The notes: generated from the letters alone by a model not told the origin. A stretch of DNA of 64,000 bases from Halalkaliarchaeum desulfuricum (GCF_002952775.1 NZ_CP025066.1:2914001-2978000); one strand, 5' to 3'; counted from the first letter of the stretch, positions 35,328-43,851 are shown. Numbers and translations are program-made.

Positions 35328-36383
35328 CTACAGGTCGGTCACGAATTCGCCAACGCGTGCCGCAGCCTCGAGCGTCTCCGCCATCCGGATCAACCGCGGG
35401 CCGTCGGCCCGCGCCGCGAGATCGACGGTCGCGTCCGTCAGTTCGAGGTCGCGCTCGCCGTCGACTGCGAGAACGCCCTCCTCGATCGTCGTCGACAGCG
35501 TCTCGCCCGGTTCGAGCCGGCAACGCTCCTGGATTCGTATCCGTTCGACCACGCCCGGAGCGACGATCCCCCGGACGACGCGATCTGTGCGCCCCTCGGC
35601 TGTCGCGACCGTGTCGTCGGCAAAGCGCAGCCCGATCCCGCCGGGATCGTCGGGACCGTGATCGCCCAGCGCGCCGGCGATCCCCGAGAGCCCGATCTCG
35701 CCGGGGGACGCCCGCGAGACGACGCCGACCCGGTAGGCCGTGGCGTCGAGGATCGCCCGCGTGCCGACGAACGGCTCCTCGAGAACGCCGGCGGTTGCGA
35801 GTCCACGCCGGGTCCGGTCTGTGTCCCCGCGCACGCTCGCCTCGATCCAGCAGTGGCGATACGTCACCGTGTCGGGATTCACGCGTCCGGTCGCGACCAG
35901 TCCGGCCGCGATCCCGGCGACAGTTCCGTCGACCGAGTCGGGGACCACGTTGTTCGTGCCCGTCGAGATCGCCGCGACCGGAACCTCGCCGATCCGGAAC
36001 CCGACGTCGGCGGTGGTGCCGTCCCCGCCGAGGACGATCGCCGCGTCGGCGATTTCGGCGAGTCGCTCGGCTGCGCGGTGGGTGTCCTCCCGGTGGCCGG
36101 TCGCGAGGGTGTCGAGCGTCCGGACGGGAAGTCCCTCGACGTTGTCGACGATCCGGTCGGCGATCGAGCTGACCGTCGGCATCACGCGCGCCTCGATCGG
36201 CTCCTCGAGGGACGCGAGTCCGGCGAGGGCGCACTCGGCGGTCCGGCGCTTCGCGTAGTTGTCGCTGACGGCGGCACCCCCGACCAGTCGACGGATGTCG
36301 CGACCGGCCGCGGGGTTGACGACCAGCCCGACGGTGGCTGGCTCCCCGGTGGTCGGTTGTCGAGTCGTCGGTTCCCCGTTCAC
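35328..36383 (-). CDS. ATP-NAD kinase-like protein (AcoX family)
   Basis: The 351-residue protein has the NAD kinase fold: GLVVNPAAGRDIRRL near 19-33, the nucleotide loop IVLGGDGTTADVG (about 115-127; GGDGT), and ISTGTNNVVPDSVDG (about 138-152). Similar AcoX proteins sit in bacterial acetoin dehydrogenase operons, as this one does next to E1. It follows E1-beta by 38 bases on the same strand. The true substrate of AcoX is not established. Confidence 0.85.
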   Translation of the reverse strand: MNGEPTTRQPTTGEPATVGLVVNPAAGRDIRRLVGGAAVSDNYAKRRTAECALAGLASLEEPIEARVMPTVSSIADRIVDNVEGLPVRTLDTLATGHREDTHRAAERLAEIADAAIVLGGDGTTADVGFRIGEVPVAAISTGTNNVVPDSVDGTVAGIAAGLVATGRVNPDTVTYRHCWIEASVRGDTDRTRRGLATAGVLEEPFVGTRAILDATAYRVGVVSRASPGEIGLSGIAGALGDHGPDDPGGIGLRFADDTVATAEGRTDRVVRGIVAPGVVERIRIQERCRLEPGETLSTTIEEGVLAVDGERDLELTDATVDLAARADGPRLIRMAETLEAAARVGEFVTDL

Positions 36384-36421
36384 GGTCGATGGTCGATCGC
36401 GTGATTGGGTGTGGTGACCAC

Positions 36422-37423
36422 TCAGATCACCTGATCGACCGCCTCGCGGACGTCATCGCCGGTGGGGATCACCTCGTCTTCGAGGTCCGGGCTGAACGGG
36501 ATGTGCGTGTCGGCGACTCCGACCCGCTGGATCGGCGCGTCGAGGCTGAAGAACTCCTCCTCGACGATGCGGGCGACGACCTCGGCGTGGGTGCCGTACG
36601 ACAACGGGCTCTCGTCGGCGACGACCAGCCGACCGGTCTTCCGGACGCTCTCGGCGATCGTTTCGGTGTCCAGCGGATACAGCGACCGGGGGTCGATCAC
36701 CTCGAGATCGGCCTCGTCGGCCATATCCTCGGCGAGTTCGAGCGTCTCGCCGACGAGTCGCTGGGTCGCGACGACGGTGACGTCCTCGCCTTCGCGTTCG
36801 ACGCTGGCTTCGCCCAGCGGGATCGTGAAGTCGGGGTCGGTCGGGACCTCACCCTCCTGCTCGTAGATCACTTTGTTCTCGAAGACCATCACCGGGTCAT
36901 TCGACCGGATCGCCGACTTGAGCAGCCCCTTTGCGGCCGCCGGCGTGCCGGGGGCGACCGCCTTGATTCCCGGGAAGTGCGCGAACCAGGTATGGACGGT
37001 GCCGGAGTGCTGGCTCGCGGCGCGCTGGCCGCCGCCCTCGGTGGTGCGGATCGTGACCGGCATCTCCGTCTTCCCGCCGAACATGTACCGCATCTTCGCC
37101 ATCTGGTTCGTGATCTGTTCCATCGAGACGCCGAGGAAGTCCGAGAACATCACCTCGACGACCGGCCGGGAGCCGGTGGCTGCGGCGCCGACCCCGGCGC
37201 CGACGAAGCCGGCCTCGCTGATCGGCGTATCGCGGATCCGCTCTTCGCCGAACTCCTCGACTAGATCGCCGGTGACCTGGAAGACGCCGCCGAACGTGCC
37301 GACGTCCTCACCCATCACGAACACGTCCTCGTCGCGCCGAAGTTCCTCGCGCATCGCCTCCCGGAGCGCCTCCCGGACGGTCATCGTCTCGGTCTCGCCG
37401 GCGGTCTCGAGTTCGGTGCTCAT
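36422..37423 (-). CDS. 2-oxoacid (acetoin/pyruvate) dehydrogenase E1 beta
   Basis: A 333-residue transketolase-like beta subunit: TVREALREAMREELRRDEDV, GEDVGTFGGVFQVT, DTPISEAGFVGAGVGAA (conserved E for thiamine), and the C-terminal domain DLEVIDPRSLYPLDTETI. With the alpha subunit it forms the decarboxylating E1. Its ATG overlaps the alpha stop by 4 bases. The presence of AcoX favours acetoin or a related ketone as substrate, but sequence alone does not settle this. Confidence 0.92.
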   Translation of the reverse strand: MSTELETAGETETMTVREALREAMREELRRDEDVFVMGEDVGTFGGVFQVTGDLVEEFGEERIRDTPISEAGFVGAGVGAAATGSRPVVEVMFSDFLGVSMEQITNQMAKMRYMFGGKTEMPVTIRTTEGGGQRAASQHSGTVHTWFAHFPGIKAVAPGTPAAAKGLLKSAIRSNDPVMVFENKVIYEQEGEVPTDPDFTIPLGEASVEREGEDVTVVATQRLVGETLELAEDMADEADLEVIDPRSLYPLDTETIAESVRKTGRLVVADESPLSYGTHAEVVARIVEEEFFSLDAPIQRVGVADTHIPFSPDLEDEVIPTGDDVREAVDQVI

Positions 37424-38454
37424 CGGCGATCACCCCCGTCGGCGCGGGGCAGTTCGGCGAATTGTGCGATCTCGGGTGCGGGTTCTGCGAACATGTCCTC
37501 GTAGGCCTCGTGTGGTTCGGGCGGGTCGGCTTGCTGTGCGCTCTCGATCGCCGCGTCGATCTCGGCGTCGATCTCCTCGCGGATCGATTCGAACTCGTCT
37601 TCGGTGAGTTCGCCGCGGTCGATCAGCCGTTGTTTGAACTGGTCGATCGGGTCCTTCTCGCGCCAGGCCTCGATTTCCTCCTCGTCGCGGTACGGCTGGT
37701 GGTCGCCCTCGAAGTGGCCCTCGTAGCGGTAGGTGTCCGCCTCGATGAACGTCGGCCCGTCGCCCGCGAGCGCCCGTTTTCGGGCCTCGGTGACGGCCTC
37801 CTCGACGGCGGTCACGTCCATGCCGTCGATCGTGAAGCCGGGGATGTTGTACGCCTCGGCTGTCTCGCTGAGGTTCTCGACGTTGTGCTGCTTCTCCATC
37901 GGCGTTCCCTCGCCGTACTGGTTGTTCTCGACGAGGAAGATCGCCGGCAGGCCCCAGGTCGCCGCGAGGTTGACCGCCTCGTGTACCTGTCCCTGTGCGA
38001 CCGCCCCGTCGCCGAAGAACGCCAGCGCCACCCGGTCGTCGTCGTTGCGGTGGGCGGTCAGCGCTGCACCCGTCGCGAGCGGCGGGCCCGCCCCGACGAT
38101 GCCGTTGGCGCCGAGCATCCCCGCCTCCACGTCGGCGATGTGCATCGACCCACCTTTGCCGTTGCAGTAGCCGTTGGCTTTGCCGTACAGTTCGGCCATC
38201 ATCTTCTCCGTGTCGAGCCCCTTCGCGATGCAGTGGCCGTGGCCCCGATGGGTGCTCGTGATGTAGTCGTCCGGCTCGAGCGCGGCGGCGGCCCCGACGC
38301 CGACCGCCTCCTCGCCTTTGTACAGGTGAACGAATCCGGGGAGTTCGCCGTCGGCGAACAGATCCCCCGCAGCGTCCTCGAATGCGCGGATGCGATACAT
38401 CCGTCGCAGCGCCTCGATGCGCCCCTCCTCAGTACCCATGTCTATCGGTGGCAT
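37420..38454 (-). CDS. 2-oxoacid (acetoin/pyruvate) dehydrogenase E1 alpha
   Basis: A 344-residue alpha subunit with the thiamine diphosphate motif FFGDGAVAQGQVHEAVNLAATW..ENNQYG starting near residue 143 (GDG...N, about 30 residues). HRGHGHCIAKG (near 65-75) and the phosphorylation-loop region are also seen. The first gene of the alpha-beta-AcoX operon. The AT-rich region 38480-38510 upstream holds the promoter. Confidence 0.93.
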   Translation of the reverse strand: MPPIDMGTEEGRIEALRRMYRIRAFEDAAGDLFADGELPGFVHLYKGEEAVGVGAAAALEPDDYITSTHRGHGHCIAKGLDTEKMMAELYGKANGYCNGKGGSMHIADVEAGMLGANGIVGAGPPLATGAALTAHRNDDDRVALAFFGDGAVAQGQVHEAVNLAATWGLPAIFLVENNQYGEGTPMEKQHNVENLSETAEAYNIPGFTIDGMDVTAVEEAVTEARKRALAGDGPTFIEADTYRYEGHFEGDHQPYRDEEEIEAWREKDPIDQFKQRLIDRGELTEDEFESIREEIDAEIDAAIESAQQADPPEPHEAYEDMFAEPAPEIAQFAELPRADGGDRR

Positions 38455-38479
38455 GCAGTAGTACCTTCACCCCCGGAGG

Positions 38480-38510
38480 TTAAGATAATTATGTAAATAT
38501 TCAATACATT
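38480..38510 (-). promoter_or_regulatory. AT-rich promoter region of E1 operon
   Basis: The minus strand has GAATATTTACATAATTATC, by far the most AT-rich run here, about 30-50 bases before the ATG at 38454. The rest of 38511-38660 shows no gene. Confidence 0.5.
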
Positions 38511-38660
38511 CTCGTTTGAAGCACGATACGCGAAAACACGCTCGAGAATCTCTACGGACCGGCTATTTAATTGATGTCCTCAAAAATGAGGGATTTATTA
38601 TAATAGGTCGGAGGTCGGTTCGGAGGTTCGCGGGAGCCTACAAGCGGACCGCCTCGGGCG

Positions 38661-39647
38661 TCAGGAGTTCCGCACCAGCGGATCGTACCAGTCCTCGTTT
38701 GCGCGGTACCAGTCGATGAACTGTCGGACGCCCTCGCGGATGTCGACGGTGGGTTCGTACTCGAGCAGCTCGGTGGCCTTCGAGACGTCGGCGTGGGTGT
38801 GTTCGGCATCGCCCTCCCGGGGGTCGTCGTAAACGATCTCCAGTTCTGGATCGATCTCGTCGCGGACCACCTCCGCGAGCGTCCGGATGTCGATGTTGTC
38901 GGTGGAGCCGACGTTGAGAATCTCCCCGTCGGCGCGGTCGTCGGTGAGCAGCTGTTCGTTGACCCGGCGGACGTCGGTGACGTACGTGAAATCGCGGGTC
39001 TGGGTGCCGTCGCCGTAGATCACTGGCGGTTCGCCGTGCAGACACCGGGAGACGAAGTTCGTCATCGCCATGTTGGGACGCATCCGGGGGCCGTAGACGG
39101 TGAAGTAGCGCAACGAAACCGTCGGGAGGCCGTAGCGCTCGTAGTAGACCCGGGCGTACTGCTCGGTGGCGAGTTTGGAGACGCCGTACGGCGAGACTGG
39201 GGTGGTGGGGTGATCCTCATCGTACGGGAGGTACTGGGGTTTGCCGTACACCGACGAGGAGGAGGCGACGACGACCCGGTCGAGGTCGTGTTTCCGGGCG
39301 GCCTCCAGGATCTCTATCGTGCCGTCGACGTTGTAGCGGTTGACTTTTTTGGGCTCCTCGACGCTCTTGCGGACCCCCGCCTGGGCCGCCTGGTGGTACA
39401 GGATCTCGGTGTCTGCGACGTGTTCGTCGACGGTTTCCTCGTCCGTGATCGACTCCCTGACGAGCTCGTAGGAGCCGTCACCCTCCTGGGCGGCCCGTCT
39501 GGCCGCCTCGACGTTGTGTTCCTTGATTCCGAGATCGTAGTACGGCTCGAAGTTGTCGACGACGGTGACGTCGTGGCCCTGGCCGGCGAGCTGCTGTGCG
39601 ACGTGGCCGCCGATGAAGCCGGCCCCTCCGGTGACGAGGACTCGCAT
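38661..39647 (-). CDS. NAD-dependent nucleotide-sugar epimerase/dehydratase
   Basis: The start at 39647 (MRVLVTGGAGFIGGHVAQQL) gives 328 residues of the extended SDR family. The dinucleotide loop is TGGAGFIGG (6-14), the active site is SSSSVYGK with SPYGVSKLATEQ (YxxxK near 148-152), and DFTYVTDV binds the nucleotide part. Likely a UDP-glucose 4-epimerase or UDP-glucuronate epimerase type. It lies 9 kb from the glycan cluster and could supply sugars for it. A TATA-like box is at about 39670-39680. Confidence 0.9.
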   Translation of the reverse strand: MRVLVTGGAGFIGGHVAQQLAGQGHDVTVVDNFEPYYDLGIKEHNVEAARRAAQEGDGSYELVRESITDEETVDEHVADTEILYHQAAQAGVRKSVEEPKKVNRYNVDGTIEILEAARKHDLDRVVVASSSSVYGKPQYLPYDEDHPTTPVSPYGVSKLATEQYARVYYERYGLPTVSLRYFTVYGPRMRPNMAMTNFVSRCLHGEPPVIYGDGTQTRDFTYVTDVRRVNEQLLTDDRADGEILNVGSTDNIDIRTLAEVVRDEIDPELEIVYDDPREGDAEHTHADVSKATELLEYEPTVDIREGVRQFIDWYRANEDWYDPLVRNS

Positions 39648-39878
39648 TGACTGGTGGTGCGTGGGTGACGTACAAAAAGCGGGCGCTTTTTCGACCGGGG
39701 CGCGGCGTATTCGCGCCCGTCGGAACTGCTGCTCTCGACGTTCGCGTCGACGGTCCCCCGGAGTCGGCGTTTGTCTCGGACTCGTGATCGGCGGCGACAC
39801 CGGCCTCGGAGTCGTCCGGGGGGCGGGGTGTGAATCTCGGACAACACGCCTGTGACAACCCCTAAGCACCTAGAAACC

Positions 39879-40361
39879 ATGGATTCGTCAATGACTGATC
39901 GTCCACCGAGTGTCGGCAACGAGATGAGTGAGTCGGACGCACGCTCGTTGCTCGACCACTCTTTCACCGGCGTGTTGAGTATGGCCGCCGGGAGTCAGGG
40001 ATACGGGTTGCCGATGTCGTACCAATACGATCGGGAAGAGAATCGGATCGTCGTGGGGTTCGTCAACGGTCCCGGGAGCAAGAAGGAGGCGTTCGTGAAG
40101 GCGGGGGCGGAGGTGACGATGACGGTGTACAACTACGAGGACGTCGACGTCTGGGAGAGCGCCGTCGCGACCGGGACGCTCTCCCCCATCAACGGGAACG
40201 CCATCCCCGAGGAGTTCGTACCGGTGTTTTTCACGCGGGATCCGGAATCGGCAGACGAGAAACAATGGAGTGACCTCGACGACTGGGAGCGGGAGTGGTA
40301 CGAGATCCGGGTGACCGACGTCTCCGGGCGACACAGCGGGCGGGCGCCGCGTCGGGACTAG
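39879..40361 (+). CDS. Pyridoxamine 5'-phosphate oxidase-family flavin-binding protein
   Basis: From MDSSMTDRPPSVG the protein has about 160 residues: MSESDARSLLDHSFTGVLSM (25-44), YGLPMSYQYDREENRIVVGF, and NGPGSKKEAFVKAGAEVTMTVY, the split-barrel pattern. Such haloarchaeal proteins probably bind FMN or F420. The start could also be the ATG at 39891 or 39924. It is divergent from the epimerase. Confidence 0.83.
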   Translation: MDSSMTDRPPSVGNEMSESDARSLLDHSFTGVLSMAAGSQGYGLPMSYQYDREENRIVVGFVNGPGSKKEAFVKAGAEVTMTVYNYEDVDVWESAVATGTLSPINGNAIPEEFVPVFFTRDPESADEKQWSDLDDWEREWYEIRVTDVSGRHSGRAPRRD

Positions 40362-40404
40362 CGCGCGGGGAGGCAACTGTTCCGGTCGTGGAACGCAGGA
40401 CGCC

Positions 40405-40416
40405 GATCTTATAAGC
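40405..40416 (+). promoter_or_regulatory. TATA box of pilin gene
   Basis: GATCTTATAAGC is a good archaeal TATA box; the RNA start near 40435 leaves a leader of about 85 bases before the pilin ATG. Confidence 0.5.
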
Positions 40417-40522
40417 GGGGCGAGGGAACCACGAGGTAGCCACCGCAATCGGGGGGGAGGACGCCGCATCGACGATCGTGGCATTCGAAGCGTTCCCGGT
40501 CGGTGGGATGGAACCACAACAG

Positions 40523-40987
40523 ATGCAACTGAAATCGTTTGTGACGGAAAAGCGAGCAGTATCGCCGGTTATCGGCGTCATTCTCATGGTCGCGATCACC
40601 GTGATCCTGGCGGCCGTGATCGGAACGTTCGTGCTCGGGCTGGGCGACCAGATCGGGGACACGGCGCCGAACGCGAACTTCGACGTCGACGTCGACGACG
40701 AAGAACAAAATGTGACCTTCACGCATGCTGGTGGAGATCAAGTGGACGTGAATACGCTGAAGTTTACGACGTCGGGGGATGTTGACTTCAAAGAGAGTGG
40801 GGACCTCAGCGCCAGTTCCCACCACGATGAGAACGGTGCCCTCTTCGTAGAAAATGTCAGCTTCGATCAGATGTCTGCGGGCGACAGACTGACTGCTGAA
40901 TTGGGCGACAACAACGGAACCGTCAGTCTCGTCTGGGAATCCGGCGACCGGTCGTCGATCCTCCGGTCGGTCGACGTGGCCTTCTGA
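40523..40987 (+). CDS. Archaeal type IV pilin
   Basis: From [18 protein letters not shown] the protein has 154 residues. The class III signal [17 protein letters not shown] is cut before the hydrophobic helix (about 12-36, [20 protein letters not shown]), which builds the pilus core. The rest is an acidic beta-rich domain. The N-terminal block is the DUF1628/Pilin_N type of haloarchaeal PilA. Needs PibD and a PilB/PilC pair encoded elsewhere. ATG 40508 is an alternative start. Confidence 0.9.
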   Translation: MQLKSFVTEKRAVSPVIGVILMVAITVILAAVIGTFVLGLGDQIGDTAPNANFDVDVDDEEQNVTFTHAGGDQVDVNTLKFTTSGDVDFKESGDLSASSHHDENGALFVENVSFDQMSAGDRLTAELGDNNGTVSLVWESGDRSSILRSVDVAF

Positions 40988-41138
40988 AATTAGCTGGAAT
41001 TTCTGTTCGAGATTTTTCTCGACGTCTACGCAACGGAGCCGAGCGTGTAAAACGCGAAATCCCGACTGGCGAACTCGGCTCGGACGAGTCAACACACGCC
41101 ACGTCCCTCAAACGGCCATTGTACCTTACGACAACTCC

Positions 41139-41149
41139 TTTTAAACGCG
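41139..41149 (+). promoter_or_regulatory. TATA box of PQQ lipoprotein gene
   Basis: CTTTTAAACGC, about 24 bases before the GTG at 41165; leaderless. Confidence 0.55.
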
Positions 41150-41164
41150 CCCGGTAGGAGTGCT

Positions 41165-41482
41165 GTGAACCGACGGACGTTCCTCGCGACGGTCGGGGTC
41201 GGTGGGGTCGCCCTGACGAGTGGCTGCCAGGGGCTCGCCGGCGCCGACAGACTCGAGTGGCGATTCGAAACCGGCGGCAGCGTGACCTCGATCCCTGCCG
41301 TCGACGACGGGATCGTTTATACCGGAAGCCGCGACGGGTCGGTGTACGCGATCGACGCCGCGTCGGGAGAATCAGACTGGCAGTTCGACGCCGACGGGAC
41401 CGTTCACGATTCACCCACGGTCGCAGACGGGACGCTGTACGTCGGGAGCAACGACGGGTATCTGTATGCGCTGTCGATCTGA
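41165..41482 (+). CDS. Short Tat lipoprotein with two PQQ-like beta-propeller repeats
   Basis: The 105-residue protein starts at GTG with NRRTFLATVGVGGVALTSGCQG, a Tat signal with lipobox (LTSGC). Two PQQ/WD-like repeats follow (VDDGIVYTGSRDGSVYAIDAASGE; VADGTLYVGSNDGYLYALSI). Full propellers need 6-8 repeats, so this is a fragment of a larger ancestor or a minimal unit that must assemble. The stop is clean and no further repeat follows in the downstream sequence. Confidence 0.8.
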   Translation: MNRRTFLATVGVGGVALTSGCQGLAGADRLEWRFETGGSVTSIPAVDDGIVYTGSRDGSVYAIDAASGESDWQFDADGTVHDSPTVADGTLYVGSNDGYLYALSI

Positions 41483-41538
41483 ATCGAAGCGGCGGCGGGT
41501 CGGTACCGTCGCCGAGGACCGGAAAAAGCCGTCCGAAT

Positions 41539-41781
41539 TCACCGCGTCCAGCGGATCTCGTATTCCAGTTCGTAGCGTTCCTCCCCGGTTTCCGAGTCGG
41601 TGAGGCGTTCGAGTTCGACCTCGAACAGTGGGGTGTCGGGGATCTCGACGTCCGTCGCGTCCCCATCGGCGTCCAGGTGGACGGTCCCGGCCTCGATCTC
41701 CTCGGCGGCGGCGACCAGCGTCTCGGCGATCTCGGCTCTGGATCTCGGTTCCTCGGTCTTGAAAAGTACTTCTTCGGGCAT
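41539..41781 (-). CDS. Amphi-Trp domain protein
   Basis: An 80-residue protein MPEEVLFKTEEPRSRAEIAETL..ELEYEIRWTR. The ending with a beta strand and Trp, and the helix RAEIAETLVAAAEEIEAG, are the amphi-Trp family pattern found in many haloarchaea. Function unknown. A TATA box (41805-41816) precedes the ATG by about 29 bases. Confidence 0.88.
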   Translation of the reverse strand: MPEEVLFKTEEPRSRAEIAETLVAAAEEIEAGTVHLDADGDATDVEIPDTPLFEVELERLTDSETGEERYELEYEIRWTR

Positions 41782-41804
41782 CACTCGAGGAGACGTCCCG
41801 GGAG

Positions 41805-41816
41805 CTGATATAATTG
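41805..41816 (-). promoter_or_regulatory. TATA box of amphi-Trp gene
   Basis: CAATTATATCAG on the minus strand; leaderless spacing to the ATG at 41781. Confidence 0.55.
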
Positions 41817-41874
41817 TTGTACAGTTGTCATTCTGAGAGGATTGCGACGTCGGGCGGAGCTCGTCCCGAACGTG

Positions 41875-42147
41875 TCACTGTCGACGGTTTCCGAAACAGA
41901 CGTGGTCGACTTCGTCAGTTCCCAGTTCTCGGGTCGGATCGACGATTACGTCGAGTCGTGCCCGCCGTCTCTCGTCGGGTGAGAGCTCCGCGTCGAATTC
42001 GTCGGCGACGTCGACGTCCCTGTGGGCGTGGGTCGATCCAGACGCCTGCGAGCCGAAGAGAACGCCGAGCCGGATCGGGTGCTCCTCGAGTACACCCCGG
42101 ATCGCATCGATGTCGGTCGCATCCGTATCGTCGGCGGTGCCGGCCAT
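41875..42147 (-). pseudogene. MNT-type nucleotidyltransferase, C-terminally altered
   Basis: From MAGTADDTDATD the frame shows LGVLFGSQASGSTHAHRDVD (GS...DVD catalytic motif) and RARLDVIVDPTRELGTDEVD. It then ends abruptly in HVCFGNRRQ instead of the usual VVDL..PP.. tail. Family members (MntA) AMPylate a HEPN toxin; no HEPN gene is adjacent. I judge it a truncated antitoxin, although a short active form is possible. Confidence 0.6.
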
Positions 42148-42322
42148 ACGAGTGGATAGCTTCGCATCGCGGATATCGAATGGCTCGCGTCGGCGGATCA
42201 AGTGCGGAGGATGAACCATCACACCTCGTACCGAGTGACGAACGCGAAACTGACGATCAGCTGACTCGGTGGCAGCAGCCCGGTTGGTGCGTTGCCGAGC
42301 GGAAGCGTCTTCCCTTGCCCCG

Positions 42323-42406
42323 TCACGCTAGCGTCTTCCGATCGCTGTCGTCGCCGGAGGGCGGTTCGGACTGTTCGACGAGCAGCTTCTCGAGGGACTC
42401 CAGCAT
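42323..42406 (-). CDS. Possible 27-residue micro-protein
   Basis: MLESLEKLLVEQSEPPSGDD and seven more residues, then a stop. A TATA-like CGAGTATAGAG (minus strand, about 42426-42436) lies about 25 bases upstream of the ATG, as for a leaderless gene. It may equally be the N-terminal stub of a lost gene. The remainder of 42148-42440 shows nothing else. Confidence 0.3.
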   Translation of the reverse strand: MLESLEKLLVEQSEPPSGDDSDRKTLA

Positions 42407-42439
42407 TGCACAGGAGGCATCTTCGCGAGTATAGAGTAA

Positions 42440-42451
42440 CTGTTAATACTG
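42440..42451 (+). promoter_or_regulatory. TATA box of RelB/RelE-like pair
   Basis: CTGTTAATACTG is centred about 28 bases before the GTG at 42473. Confidence 0.55.
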
Positions 42452-42472
42452 ATAGGACTGTAAGTCCGTACA

Positions 42473-42673
42473 GTGACGATGTCGGCAGATAAACGAATTC
42501 CGGTGACCGAAGAAACGCACAAAGAGCTCCACGACCTGAAGGACCCCGGTCAGACGTACGACGAACTCCTGACGGACCTCGCTCAGTTGCGACGTCGCCA
42601 GGAGTTGGAGCAGCGCTTCCAGGAGTTGGCGGACGCAGATCGTGACGAATTGACGCCACTCGAAGATGCCTGA
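42473..42673 (+). CDS. RelB-like antitoxin
   Basis: A 66-residue protein: a ribbon-helix-helix-like start (ADKRIPVTEETHKELHDLKD) and a long charged helix (LAQLRRRQELEQRFQELADAD) that would wrap the toxin. It overlaps the RelE-like toxin gene by 8 bases. The leaderless GTG at 42473 or the ATG at 42479 is the start. It should repress its own promoter, as other type II antitoxins do. Confidence 0.83.
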   Translation: MTMSADKRIPVTEETHKELHDLKDPGQTYDELLTDLAQLRRRQELEQRFQELADADRDELTPLEDA

Positions 42674-42965
42674 GTCCGAGTACGCCGTTTTACTCGGTGA
42701 CGAGGCTCGCGAGTTTCTCGAGGTCGCCGACGAGAAGACCGAACGGATCTGCAAAGAGAAGTTGGGCTACCTTGCCGAGAACCCGTATCCGGGACGTGGT
42801 CGAGGCGACAAAGAGAATCTTCCCGTCGACGGCCGCCGGGACCGCTACCGGATGCATATCTCTCGAACCTACACGGCGCTTTACACTGTCCTCGAAGACG
42901 AAAACGAGGTGCGCGTTCTGGAAATCGTTCCGATCGACGAGGCGCACAAACGCTACGGGTTTTAG
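42666..42965 (+). CDS. RelE/ParE-superfamily toxin
   Basis: A 99-residue toxin: YAVLLGDEAREFLEVADEKTER, GRGRGDKENLPVDGRRDRYRMHISRTYTALYTVLEDENEVRVLEIVPIDEAHKRY in the core (given in the order R-rich strand, YT-LYTV strand, EVRVLEIVPI strand). This is the RelE fold; the Arg/Tyr-rich face would cut mRNA on the ribosome. It forms an intact type II pair with the antitoxin. A broken copy of its 3' end lies at 45368-45460. Confidence 0.87.
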   Translation: MPESEYAVLLGDEAREFLEVADEKTERICKEKLGYLAENPYPGRGRGDKENLPVDGRRDRYRMHISRTYTALYTVLEDENEVRVLEIVPIDEAHKRYGF

Positions 42966-43059
42966 CTGATTGCGGGCGGGAAGCCTCTCGTTCTCAAGGC
43001 AACGCAGGCCGAAGGCTAAGTAGCGCGGTAGGCCGGGGATACACCGCCGTCATCGTCTT

Positions 43060-43164
43060 CCATATACTCACAAGCCGAGCGTCATGGTGAGACGCGATCG
43101 CGAGACACCGTGCATCAGTCACGGACAGTGCGTGATCACTGATATCGTCCGCCAGCTCGAGTTC
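43060..43164 (-). pseudogene. Possible PIN-like toxin remnant after UPF0175
   Basis: Right after the UPF0175 stop, in the same frame, the minus strand reads ELELADDISDHALSVTDARC and LAIASHHDARLVSI. This resembles the end of PIN/DUF3368 nucleases that normally pair with UPF0175. There is no start, and the frame drifts afterwards. The rest of 42966-43167 shows nothing else. Confidence 0.35.
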
Positions 43165-43167
43165 GGC

Positions 43168-43470
43168 TCACCCGGTGAACCTCTCCAGCCGGTCCCTCCG
43201 CTGAGCGTCAGAAAGAAAGCCGGTATCCCGGTCGATCCCCCGGTCTGCGAGTTCGTCCCTGAAGGCCGCCGCCGAGACGCCGGTCAGTTCGGCCGCCCGA
43301 TCGAGGCTCACGTTGCCGGTCCGGTATTTCTCGACCGCGAGAGACAGTCGAAGCTCCGGACCCCGACGCAACAGCTCACGAACGGCCTCTTCGATCACGG
43401 CGTCGGTGTCGTCGTAGCCGCCCGCGGCCGGGATCGCATCGAGATCCTCTGGGAGACCCGACAGACGAGT
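43168..43470 (-). CDS. UPF0175 family protein (antitoxin-like), start unclear
   Basis: The frame reads TRLSGLPEDLDAIPAAGGYD, then DAVIEEAVRELLRRGPELRL, SLAVEKYRTGNVSLDRAAEL and AFRDELADRGID, a complete UPF0175 domain with its HTH-like end. Family members are antitoxin-like regulators. No ATG, GTG or TTG lies where the domain begins. A TATA box at 43488-43497 predicts RNA starting near 43467, so the CTG at 43464 or a lost start codon is implied. The frame is open back to 43590 but that part is made of a toxin remnant. Confidence 0.6.
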   Translation of the reverse strand, partial: TRLSGLPEDLDAIPAAGGYDDTDAVIEEAVRELLRRGPELRLSLAVEKYRTGNVSLDRAAELTGVSAAAFRDELADRGIDRDTGFLSDAQRRDRLERFTG

Positions 43471-43519
43471 TCGTCCGTCCGAATCACGGATAAATACTCT
43501 GCCCCATCCGAGTGTATAT

Positions 43520-43586
43520 ACGGCGACGAGTTCGCGAGTTCGCGTCGAAAGTCGTCGACGTCGGTCTGGACGAACGATTCCTCGAG
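43520..43586 (-). pseudogene. MazF/PemK C-terminal fragment
   Basis: LEESFVQTDVDDFRREL on the minus strand follows a stop. The DNA at 43563-43588 is identical over 26 bases to the end of the broken mazF at 45535-45560, so it derives from the same toxin family. Confidence 0.55.
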
Positions 43587-43664
43587 TCACCCGGTTCGGA
43601 CGTATTCGTCGTATTCGGAAGCTGCCGAGCCGTATTCGAACGACGTCTCCCGGGATTCGGACGT

Positions 43665-43773
43665 CTAGAAGGTCGTCCAGTCGACGACGGAGACGCCGAA
43701 ATCGGCGTCGAAGCTCAGCACCGAGCCGACGTCGTGACGACGGACGGGGCGCGACCGCCTGGATGGCCTCATT
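43665..43773 (-). pseudogene. PIN-domain (VapC) C-terminal fragment
   Basis: RHDVGSVLSFDADFGVSVVD followed by WTTF and a stop matches the end of VapC-type PIN nucleases (conserved SFDxDF). No N-terminal half precedes it. The N-terminal half of a PIN gene lies 3 kb away at 46797-46922. The rest of 43591-43851 shows no gene. Confidence 0.55.
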
Positions 43774-43851
43774 ATGATTATTGTAGCGATTTACCGGTCG
43801 ATCGGCCCATCGGGTGGCCGATCGTCCGGTTACGGCCGAGAATAATCAGTC

